Positions 15,965-21,541 of a stretch of 21,882 nt of DNA are shown here, in pieces. Origin of the DNA: a virus. The number at the start of each line of letters is the position of its first letter. Positions within the stretch are counted from its first letter, which is position 1. The notes below the pieces were generated by a model. It worked only from the letters and a program-made list of their open reading frames with translations, was not told the DNA's origin and made no database searches. The stretch lies in the IMG/VR virus record IMGVR_UViG_3300027770_000278, positions 1-21,882 of that record; one strand, written 5' to 3'. The position numbers and the translations under genes are program-made.

Positions 15965-16354
15965 TTAGAAGTGAGTAATTAGAAGAGATTCGATTCTCGA
16001 GAAAGGAATATTATGCCTCATAGGATCTTGCGTATGAGTAACATAATGTTGAGCAATATCTTCACACATTCTCTTTGATCCTACTGGATTTAATGAATGG
16101 ACCATGCAGATTTTACTTGGCCATTTATTATTCTCTTTCATCCAAAGGACAAAATCATAACCAGTTTTGTTAGGAGAATGATAATCAGGGTCCATGTTGG
16201 CCTGATAATGATCTTCGGCCAAATCATGGTCCAGCCATGCTTCCTCGATATCATTTTCTTGCATTATAATAACAGCTTCTTCGTAAGACTTGGCGATCTT
16301 CCAATCGCCAATAAACGGACAAGGTCTAACATCGTCAAGCCAAAGTTTTTTCAT
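15965..16354 (-). CDS. cREC-like protein (cyclic-phosphate processing receiver domain)
   Basis: I chose the ATG at 16354 (129 residues, MKKLWLDDVRPCPFIGDW). A longer start at 16381 lies only 7 bases from the tRNA end. The sequence has K-L-W-L-D-D-V-R-P near the start, EEAWLDHDLAEDHY, NKTGYDFVLWMKENNKWP and MVHSLNPVGSKRM. This is the pattern of the cREC family, a receiver-like fold predicted to act on cyclic phosphate ends of RNA or nucleotides. It is not a standard response regulator: no kinase partner or output domain is present. Its neighbour is a tRNA gene, so RNA-end repair is a plausible but unproven role. A weak GGA lies before the start. Confidence 0.75.
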   Translation of the reverse strand: MKKLWLDDVRPCPFIGDWKIAKSYEEAVIIMQENDIEEAWLDHDLAEDHYQANMDPDYHSPNKTGYDFVLWMKENNKWPSKICMVHSLNPVGSKRMCEDIAQHYVTHTQDPMRHNIPFSRIESLLITHF

Positions 16355-16388
16355 ATATTTTCCAAAATTATTAAATACCAAGAGAATT

Positions 16389-16473
16389 TGGGGCTGAAAG
16401 ATGGACTCAAACCATCGAGGGATTTCTCCGCCACATTACAAGTGTGGTCCAATCGTCGCTATGGGATTCCAGC
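16389..16473 (-). tRNA. Unusual class-II tRNA with anticodon UGU (Thr codon ACA), CCA encoded
   Basis: The 85 bases fold completely: acceptor GCTGGAA with TTTCAGC (one G-U); D stem CCA/TGG with a 13-22 mismatch; anticodon stem CCACA/TGTGG with loop CTTGTAA; a 14-base variable arm (GGA, GAAA loop, TCC); T stem GATGG/CCATC; discriminator C and encoded CCA. Anticodon UGU reads Thr ACA, and the anticodon arm resembles T4 tRNA-Thr, but the long variable arm is a Ser/Leu/Tyr trait. The T loop is TTTGAGT (U56 not C56) and the D loop has A19 not G19, an apparent compensating pair. Charging identity is therefore uncertain. Confidence 0.75.
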
Positions 16474-16478
16474 TTATG

Positions 16479-16637
16479 TTATTTCTTCTTTCGTTTGCAA
16501 TAGCAATCGCATAAACACTTCTTGACGCAAGGACACTTATCCGCACAACACTTATGTGTTTTACAATATTGTGGAATATCTGCAGTATTAGAGAATAATA
16601 AACCGCAAGAAATAATAAAACTAACAACAAAAAACAT
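16479..16637 (-). CDS. Cys-rich exported peptide (52 residues)
   Basis: This short gene has a good AAAGGA ribosome-binding site 7-8 bases before its ATG. Residues 1-19 are hydrophobic and signal-like (MFFVVSFIISCGLLFSNTA), with a lipobox-like I-I-S-C at residues 8-11. The mature part is basic and very Cys-rich: nine cysteines between residues 25 and 47 (KCCADKCPCVKKCLCDCYC), followed by KRKKK. It could be a disulfide-linked peptide acting in the periplasm or a metal-binding, metallothionein-like peptide. I do not recognise a family. It lies between two tRNA genes, ending 5 bases before the UGU tRNA. Confidence 0.7.
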   Translation of the reverse strand: MFFVVSFIISCGLLFSNTADIPQYCKTHKCCADKCPCVKKCLCDCYCKRKKK

Positions 16638-16737
16638 AATTTATCCTTTAATATTTTTGGGAATTTTTATAGTCTTTCAGTTTCTGAAACTTACTCTGGG
16701 TGACTAGTGCCGGAAGCCCATCTCGTTATTCAATATT

Positions 16738-16814
16738 TGGTCGGGGCAAGAGGATTCGAACCTCTGGCCCTCTGCTCCCAAAGCAGATGCGCTACCAGGC
16801 TGCGCTATGCCCCG
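16738..16814 (-). tRNA. tRNA-Pro (UGG), CCA encoded
   Basis: A standard 77-base tRNA including CCA: acceptor CGGGGCA/TGCCCCG, D arm with GGTAGCGC, anticodon stem TCTGC/GCAGA with loop TTTGGGA (anticodon TGG), T arm AGAGG-TTCGAAT-CCTCT, discriminator A. The sequence is very close to ordinary bacterial tRNA-Pro, suggesting host origin. Confidence 0.97.
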
Positions 16815-16829
16815 ACGTCCTCATATCAT

Positions 16830-16837
16830 TATTTATA
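16830..16837 (-). promoter_or_regulatory. Possible late promoter TATAAATA before tRNA-Pro
   Basis: Exact late word on the minus strand, 15 bases before the tRNA-Pro 5' end and just after the ligase stop. It could keep the tRNAs and following genes expressed late. Chance occurrence in AT-rich sequence is possible. Confidence 0.4.
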
Positions 16838-16847
16838 TCCTGTAACT

Positions 16848-18161
16848 TTAAATCTTTTCACCACAATCAAATCCACGCCAACGTAGGAATCGTGGGAATC
16901 GTAGAGAATAAGTTCCATCTTGGTTTTGTGTAATAGTATCTGCTCTAACTTCGGCGATCTGTCCGATCACAGAATCCTTGGTAGACCAGATGGCCGCACG
17001 GTCTTCATCAGAGAAACCTGTTCCCACATTTACACTAATCGATTTTCCGGATTCAGTTCCTTCACAAACAATAGCACCAAGAGATCCAAGATTTTTACCA
17101 ATACCTTCTTCAATACCAACCACTTCCAAAGAAAGATCCAAATATGGTTTCAATTTTAACCAAGAAGAAGATCGCTTGCACTCATAAGGCGCAGCTGGAT
17201 CTTTAATCATTAATCCTTCATATCCACCTTCGATCGCTTTCTCATTCATTTCGCGAAAGATCTCACGACCAGTTACTGTAGATAAATTAACCAAACGATT
17301 AGTGAGAATCTTTACATTCGGAAGCGATTCCTGGAACTCTTCAAACCAAATTTCGAGTGACTTAGAACGGATCTCTTGTGAGATCCCACAATATCCTGCC
17401 AAGAAATCTTGCATTGGAATCATATCAAATATATGAAGAACAGCATCATCAGTCTGAACATTTTCTTTTCTATTGAGTTGTTTCATTAGATCTTGAAAAT
17501 TAGCAGACATCACTTCGCCATCAAACACCCAAGGATCTGAGAGGGATTTGGCAACATCAATAAAGCTTTCACGGATTTTAGGAAAGTTTTCCATCTCTTT
17601 TCCATTCCTGGAAAACTGAGTTACACGCCCATCAGGAAAGACAAATGTCAAAACACGAGCACCATCCAATTTTACTTCAAGAAACTTCTCACCAATCATC
17701 TTGGTCTGTTGATCAGTGGAATCTTGAGCAAGCTGACAAGAGAAAGTCGGAATAATAAATTTATCCGAAGCTGATAAATTCTTCACAACTTTATTGACGG
17801 TCTTCTCAGAAACACCACAACGAAGATCCTTCATGAGAATCAGACGATACCAATTATTCCACTCATCTTGAGTGGCAAGATTCATGAGACGTGTAATCTC
17901 ATCTTTGGCTGTGTTACCTGTAATCTTGCGATTAACTAGTTTGTTTAAAAGTTCGGTGAAGTCAACCCATGGAAGACCTGGGCCAGAATCAGTTTTTTCC
18001 GGAATCTGGCGGACACCAAAAGTCATGAAACTATCAAGAGCATACTTGATACCATAAAATAGGATAGTGTTATCATTGCGAATCTCACGCTCCAGAATGG
18101 CTTCCTTGCCAAGACGGGATCTATCAGCTTGCAATGCACGAATAACTTTAGACGGAATCAT
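16848..18161 (-). CDS. 30: ATP-dependent DNA ligase (T4 gp30 type)
   Basis: The 437-residue protein seals nicks using ATP. The adenylation site is FLEVKLDGARV with lysine K164 (T4 ligase uses K159). Other nucleotidyltransferase motifs follow: FSRNGKEMENFP, WVFDGEV, GYEGLMIKDP and SSWLKLKPY. The last 110 residues (LEVVGIEEGIGKNLGSLGAI to RFPRFLRWRG) are the OB fold. Length is slightly below T4 gp30 (487). The start overlaps the stop of the 65-residue gene by one base (TAATG), so translation is coupled. It works in replication, recombination and repair of phage DNA. Confidence 0.95.
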   Translation of the reverse strand: MIPSKVIRALQADRSRLGKEAILEREIRNDNTILFYGIKYALDSFMTFGVRQIPEKTDSGPGLPWVDFTELLNKLVNRKITGNTAKDEITRLMNLATQDEWNNWYRLILMKDLRCGVSEKTVNKVVKNLSASDKFIIPTFSCQLAQDSTDQQTKMIGEKFLEVKLDGARVLTFVFPDGRVTQFSRNGKEMENFPKIRESFIDVAKSLSDPWVFDGEVMSANFQDLMKQLNRKENVQTDDAVLHIFDMIPMQDFLAGYCGISQEIRSKSLEIWFEEFQESLPNVKILTNRLVNLSTVTGREIFREMNEKAIEGGYEGLMIKDPAAPYECKRSSSWLKLKPYLDLSLEVVGIEEGIGKNLGSLGAIVCEGTESGKSISVNVGTGFSDEDRAAIWSTKDSVIGQIAEVRADTITQNQDGTYSLRFPRFLRWRGFDCGEKI

Positions 18162-18358
18162 TAATAGATCTCCATAATTTCACAAAAACGAGCAACGATG
18201 ACTTTACTGTCAAGATCTTCTAAATCGAAGATAGGCGAACCCAAACTATCAACACGAATATTTTTGACTTTCACAATACATTCAAATAGTTTAGAATAAA
18301 CTAGTTGATTGATTACAATCTCTTTTGTTGGTTTTCGAAACTCAAGGTCGCTAAACAT
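18161..18358 (-). CDS. Hypothetical protein, 65 residues
   Basis: Encodes a small mixed alpha/beta protein: MFSDLEFRKPTKEIVINQLV, then KLFECIVKVKNIRVDSLGSP and a short acidic C-terminus. No family recognised. It is joined by one-base TAATG overlaps both to the 24-residue gene before it and to DNA ligase after it, which supports its being translated. A link to ligase or replication is inferred only from the coupling. Confidence 0.72.
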   Translation of the reverse strand: MFSDLEFRKPTKEIVINQLVYSKLFECIVKVKNIRVDSLGSPIFDLEDLDSKVIVARFCEIMEIY

Positions 18359-18432
18359 TAGAGCACCGTCGTCGAAAAAATGATAATCAACATCAAAGCG
18401 ATTAGGGAGAGCAAATCTTTAAAGTTATCCAT
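18358..18432 (-). CDS. 24-residue membrane microprotein, leaderless
   Basis: MDNFKDLLSLIALMLIIIFS plus four more residues forms a single hydrophobic helix after a short acidic/amphipathic start. Support: the ATG is 6 bases after the TATAAT of a strong promoter, and its stop overlaps the next ATG (TAATG), the first step of a translational-coupling chain into DNA ligase. An ATG at 18438 in frame lies directly against the -10 and is unlikely to be used. It may be a real membrane peptide or act mainly as a leader cistron that brings ribosomes to the downstream genes. Confidence 0.6.
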   Translation of the reverse strand: MDNFKDLLSLIALMLIIIFSTTVL

Positions 18433-18438
18433 ATTCAT

Positions 18439-18467
18439 ATTATACCGTTTCCATAGTGAAAAGTCAA
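18439..18467 (-). promoter_or_regulatory. Early promoter of the microprotein-ligase operon
   Basis: Minus strand: TTGACT, 17 bases, TATAAT, with ACGG before the -10. The start codon is 6 bases after TATAAT. A 14-base element (18489..18502) shared with the promoter at 18732..18760 lies 21 bases upstream of the -35. Confidence 0.88.
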
Positions 18468-18488
18468 GGAAATTGAAAATTTATCTTC

Positions 18489-18502
18489 CCTTTGTTTTCA
18501 AC
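18489..18502 (-). promoter_or_regulatory. Shared 14-base element upstream of promoter, copy 1
   Basis: GTTGAAAACAAAGG on the minus strand, 21 bases upstream of the -35 at 18467. It overlaps the stop codon of the 75-residue gene. The same 14 bases occur at 18782..18795 at exactly the same distance from another early promoter. Confidence 0.45.
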
Positions 18503-18725
18503 GATTTACAAATGTTTTCATATCGGTACATTCCGTGTACCCAGACATATATTCTTCCACTTCTGCAAATGAGAAGACTAGTGTTTCCAGTCCGAGGTAC
18601 GTTCCTTCCGGCTGTCTCCGCCACCGTGGTTTTGGTTTACGATTATAATAAGCATCGGCGGATCCACAATCGTAAAGACTACCGTTCTGGTCACGATCGA
18701 ATTGGATAGATTTTTTCTTTTCCAT
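18498..18725 (-). CDS. Small uncharacterised protein with GSADAYY motif, 75 residues
   Basis: The product contains QNGSLYDCGSADAYYNRKPK, then RWRRQPEGTYLGL and FSFAEVEEYMSGYTEC. The G-S-x-D-x-G-S-A-D-x-Y-Y-x-R ... E-E-x-x-x-Y-x-x-G-Y pattern is one I recognise from small proteins widespread in phages and bacteria, with no known function. It is a single-gene unit with its own promoter; the ATG is 6 bases after TATAAT and has no ribosome-binding site, so it should be leaderless. Confidence 0.75.
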   Translation of the reverse strand: MEKKKSIQFDRDQNGSLYDCGSADAYYNRKPKPRWRRQPEGTYLGLETLVFSFAEVEEYMSGYTECTDMKTFVNR

Positions 18726-18731
18726 ACATCA

Positions 18732-18760
18732 ATTATACCTTATTGGAACCCCCATAGCAA
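18732..18760 (-). promoter_or_regulatory. Early promoter of the 75-residue gene
   Basis: Minus strand: TTGCTA, 17 bases, TATAAT, with AAGG before the -10. The start codon is 6 bases after TATAAT. Confidence 0.85.
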
Positions 18761-18775
18761 GGAGGCCTCGAAAGA

Positions 18776-18830
18776 ATATCTCCTTTGTTTTCAACAGTAT
18801 TCTGCAAGTGACTGATTCAGAAGGAGATAT
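18776..18830 (-). other. Long inverted repeat downstream of the beta-helix gene
   Basis: Ten-base perfect arms (ATATCTCCTT at 18776..18785 and its complement at 18821..18830) flank 35 bases. It lies just after the beta-helix stop and contains the second copy of the shared promoter element. It may be a 3' RNA structure or an operator; no U-tract follows. Confidence 0.45.
18782..18795 (-). promoter_or_regulatory. Shared 14-base element upstream of promoter, copy 2
   Basis: GTTGAAAACAAAGG on the minus strand, 21 bases upstream of the -35 at 18760, identical in sequence and spacing to 18489..18502. Confidence 0.45.
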
Positions 18831-18833
18831 AGA

Positions 18834-19211
18834 TTAATTAATAATTTCGTTCCCAGAGACCCGAGCGTACCCATAGACCTCTGCGTTCCCAGAGACCCGA
18901 GCGTACCCAGAGACCTCGGCGTCCCCAGCGACCACTGCGTCCCCAGCGACCACTGCGTTCCCATAGATCCAGGCGTTCCCAGAGACCATTGCGTTCCCAG
19001 AGACCATTGCGTTCCCATAGACCTCTGCGTTCCCAGAGACCTCTGCGTTCTCAGAGACCACAGCGTTCTCAGAGACCACTGCTTCAGGACCAACGTAGGC
19101 AGTCTCAGCGACACTAGCAGTATTCTCGACCCAGCCTCCTCCATTAGAATGAGGGTGCCACGTCTCAAGAGTAGCGTCAGGAAAAGCAGATTTTAAATCT
19201 TCAAATGTCAT
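18834..19211 (-). CDS. Left-handed beta-helix (hexapeptide repeat) protein
   Basis: The 125-residue protein starts with a short non-repeat cap (MTFEDLKSAFPDATLETWHP, then GGGWVENTASV). About fifteen six-residue turns follow, of the types VVSENA, EVSGNA, EVYGNA and VVAGDA, ending in VSGNEIIN. This is the classic left-handed beta-helix with a small aliphatic residue inside and G-N/G-D turns. Similar small repeat proteins are common in phages with unknown role; acyltransferases share the repeat but also need catalytic residues and a C-terminal part, which I do not see. It has its own promoter, and the ATG is 8 bases after TATAAT. A partial relative lies at 21542..21882. Confidence 0.85.
   Translation of the reverse strand: MTFEDLKSAFPDATLETWHPHSNGGGWVENTASVAETAYVGPEAVVSENAVVSENAEVSGNAEVYGNAMVSGNAMVSGNAWIYGNAVVAGDAVVAGDAEVSGYARVSGNAEVYGYARVSGNEIIN
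18846..19085 (-). repeat. 18-base coding repeats of the beta-helix gene
   Basis: Tandem degenerate 18-base units (each like GTCTCTGGGAACGCAGAG) encode hexapeptide turns. They are nearly identical to the units at 21551..21882, giving two direct arrays about 2.5 kb apart. Confidence 0.85.
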
Positions 19212-19219
19212 ATAGAACC

Positions 19220-19248
19220 ATTATACCTTATTGGAACATCGATGTCAA
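19220..19248 (-). promoter_or_regulatory. Early promoter of the beta-helix gene
   Basis: Minus strand: perfect TTGACA, 17 bases, perfect TATAAT, with AAGG before the -10. The ATG is 8 bases after TATAAT. The bases from the -10 through the start codon match those at 21494..21522 at all but one position. Confidence 0.92.
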
Positions 19249-19250
19249 GT

Positions 19251-19265
19251 GAGAATATTATTCTC
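19251..19265 (-). other. Short hairpin between zincin-vWA stop and next promoter
   Basis: GAGAAT and ATTCTC arms around three bases, directly after the stop codon at 19266 and two bases upstream of a -35. Without a U-tract it may be an operator or weak terminator. Confidence 0.35.
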
Positions 19266-21485
19266 TCAAACAATTAAGTCAATAAATTTTGATATCATAG
19301 TATTAACTCGTTTCTGTGTGGAGGCCGATTTACAGAAAGTCTCTGCGACAGAAAGAGTTTTTTCTTTTGAATTGTGCGGTTTCGGTTTTTTGAACATCTC
19401 AGTAGAACATATAAATGTAGTATCGAATGATTCTTTATCCACTCGTTCAATCACAATATATTTAGAGTTAAAAGCTTCATGTGTTTTCTTTCGAAGATAA
19501 CCGGAATATCGCATATTCTGTATTTCTTCACTAGTGAGGCCCATTTCGGTCAAATATTTTTTCCTTTGATCTTCTGTGATTTCGTACAATAAATCAGATG
19601 TAATTAGAAAATTGATTACTGTGACATCTTTCATTCTAGTCTTAATAATTTTCAAGAAATCCTCAGAAGTGCATCCACTATTATATTCTGAAAAATAATG
19701 ATTCAGTTTCGTTTTGGGATCGTGGATAACAATTTTAGATCTATATGAAGGATAGGGATAGCCGTAAGTTTTGGCGTTTTTATATATAACAGATTTAGCT
19801 GGACCTTGGCCGTCGGTGAAATAAACAACATTCACTATTTTCGCAGCACAATCTTCTCTAAATTTTGCCACTAGTGAATCTAGACAGAGATGTGTTTCTG
19901 ATAGGGGAGTTCCTCCTAAACCATACATGTGATTACCTATATGATTCATGAAAATATCAACCATACATTTAAAATTGCTTTCCGACATTCTAGAACTTAG
20001 TAATTCTAATAATCGAAATTTGTCAGTAGTCTCAAAGGTATATTCATTTTTTCCGATATGTGTGTCGAACACGACTTCACAATCTTGTGCATCGTACTCG
20101 TATTGACGAACTGAATCAAAGAACCCATATAAAACATAAGGAATACCGATCTGTTTACAAAAAAGAATTAATTCTAATGCCTTTGTTTTTGCTGCACGAA
20201 GATATGCAGACATTGAACTAGAAAAATCCATAATGAAAATCAACCCATGGTTTTTTCCATTCGGGCGAACTTCAAAAGTTTTGAATATTTGATCGTTATA
20301 TTTGTAGGAATACAACTTGTTCATATCTAAACTGCCAGTTCTGAACATCATCGTTTTATTATGTTGATCAGCTTTCTTTCGCATTTGGAATAGCTGTTTG
20401 TGTAAAGAGATGTTATTCTTATGTTCAGTATAGAACGAGGATAACGAGTTGCCAGTCTTACCAAATATTTCGTCTAATTCGGAATCTTCTTTTATTTCTT
20501 TATTTTCTTGACTAGTAGAAAAGATTCTATCAAAATCTTTTTTAATAGATTCAAACGGATAGATAATAGTCCCCAATATGGGTGTAGGCATATCAACATA
20601 CAAAATTTTACCGACAGATGTATTGACACGATCTGATAGAGAGTTATCTAGATCTCGGAGAGTTTGCGATTTCGATGGAGTGTTTGTAGATTCTGTTACA
20701 GTTGATGATTCTTTTTGAGTATCGTCATCTACTTTTCTAGAAGTTCTAGCAGAACCGCTCTCAGTGTCTCCAGAATCGTCAGTCGATTCTTCGGTGGATT
20801 CTTCGGTGGATTCTTCGGTGGATTCGTCAGTCGATTCTTCGGTCGATTCTTCGGTCGATTCTTCGTCAGTCGAATCTTCGGTGGATTCTTCTCCCGATTC
20901 CTCTTTCTGAGAAGAGTTATTGCGTTTTCGGTTTTCGTGAAGTTCCGAATCGAAGATTTCAATTGCAATATCAATCACTTCTTTAAAATTAACTACAGAT
21001 TCAATCTTTCGAATATAAGTCTCTTCTCGTTCACTCAGAGACAAAGAAAAGATTCCATTAAATTTGAAATAGACATTCAACCTGTCAATTAACGACAGAT
21101 TCTTGACATCATCTATTACCATTATCTTATTTTCGAGAATCTGTTTATAACCGTGAAAGAAGATTTTCTTCATTCCAGGATAACGTTGTTTCACAAGAGA
21201 TTCGATTCTAGCATCTTCGATAATATTAAGATAATCACGAAAAACATCATTCGGTTCTCTCAATTTAAGAGCAGCAATCCATTCGTCAGAATTGGTATAG
21301 AGAGCGTGGCCGATCTCATGACCAATTAATAATTCAACAATAATATCAGAAAGATTCTCCCAAGTTGGGATAACGAGTACTCGCTTTTGGGTATCGAAAT
21401 AAGCAGTCTTCTCAGGCTGCTGGATAACTGTAATGTCTTCGGCAGACATCAATTTCGCGAGATTTTCTTGTACAGTTGTTATCAT
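19266..21485 (-). CDS. Zincin-like metallopeptidase fused to a CobT-like von Willebrand A domain
   Basis: The 739-residue protein has an N-terminal zinc-protease-like segment (LLIGHEIGHALYT; H56, E57, H60, with NIIEDARIE near residue 90 as a possible third-ligand region). An acidic Ser/Thr/Glu linker follows at about residues 196-245. The second half is a vWA domain with a full metal-ion site: D420-x-S422-x-S424 (MDFSSSMSAY), T526 (GGTPLSE) and D558 (FTDGQG). The acidic linker before a vWA domain resembles CobT, which works with a MoxR/CobS-type AAA ATPase; T4-like cyanophages encode CobS-like ATPases. No such ATPase is in this window. The ATG is 8 bases after TATAAT. Substrate and role are unknown. 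Confidence 0.8.
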   Translation of the reverse strand: MITTVQENLAKLMSAEDITVIQQPEKTAYFDTQKRVLVIPTWENLSDIIVELLIGHEIGHALYTNSDEWIAALKLREPNDVFRDYLNIIEDARIESLVKQRYPGMKKIFFHGYKQILENKIMVIDDVKNLSLIDRLNVYFKFNGIFSLSLSEREETYIRKIESVVNFKEVIDIAIEIFDSELHENRKRNNSSQKEESGEESTEDSTDEESTEESTEESTDESTEESTEESTEESTDDSGDTESGSARTSRKVDDDTQKESSTVTESTNTPSKSQTLRDLDNSLSDRVNTSVGKILYVDMPTPILGTIIYPFESIKKDFDRIFSTSQENKEIKEDSELDEIFGKTGNSLSSFYTEHKNNISLHKQLFQMRKKADQHNKTMMFRTGSLDMNKLYSYKYNDQIFKTFEVRPNGKNHGLIFIMDFSSSMSAYLRAAKTKALELILFCKQIGIPYVLYGFFDSVRQYEYDAQDCEVVFDTHIGKNEYTFETTDKFRLLELLSSRMSESNFKCMVDIFMNHIGNHMYGLGGTPLSETHLCLDSLVAKFREDCAAKIVNVVYFTDGQGPAKSVIYKNAKTYGYPYPSYRSKIVIHDPKTKLNHYFSEYNSGCTSEDFLKIIKTRMKDVTVINFLITSDLLYEITEDQRKKYLTEMGLTSEEIQNMRYSGYLRKKTHEAFNSKYIVIERVDKESFDTTFICSTEMFKKPKPHNSKEKTLSVAETFCKSASTQKRVNTMISKFIDLIV
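20768..20895 (-). repeat. 12-base repeats encoding the acidic EEST linker
   Basis: Degenerate repeats of GATTCTTCGGTG (plus-strand reading) encode Glu-Glu-Ser-Thr units between the zincin and vWA domains. Length changes would keep the frame. Confidence 0.85.
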
Positions 21486-21493
21486 ATAGAACT

Positions 21494-21522
21494 ATTATAC
21501 CTTTTCCATCCAGGAATAGCAA
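21494..21522 (-). promoter_or_regulatory. Early promoter of the zincin-vWA gene
   Basis: Minus strand: TTGCTA, 17 bases, TATAAT, with AAGG before the -10 and a run of eight A just upstream. The ATG is 8 bases after TATAAT. Confidence 0.88.
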
Positions 21523-21541
21523 GGATTTTTTTTGAAAAATA

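Noticed and set aside
16097-16525. 142-codon plus-strand frame
   Set aside because: Antisense to the cREC-like gene and running through a well-folded tRNA.
16640-16737. A third tRNA or riboswitch between the Cys-rich gene and tRNA-Pro
   Set aside because: Only short stems (TGGG/CCCA and a nested GTTTC/GAAAC) are found; no cloverleaf could be built. A TATAAAAA word here is too weak to call a promoter.
16738-16814. tRNA-Pro as phage attachment site
   Set aside because: No integrase or repeated tRNA end is visible and the phage type is lytic.
18840-19085. CRISPR-like array of short repeats
   Set aside because: Units are contiguous 18-base codon repeats with no spacers and translate to regular beta-helix hexapeptides.
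18791-19168. Alternative 125-residue protein of W-S-L-G-T-Q repeats
   Set aside because: The frame giving VSGNAE hexapeptides has a non-repeat cap, a start placed like others on the promoter and a known fold; the other frame is a shadow.
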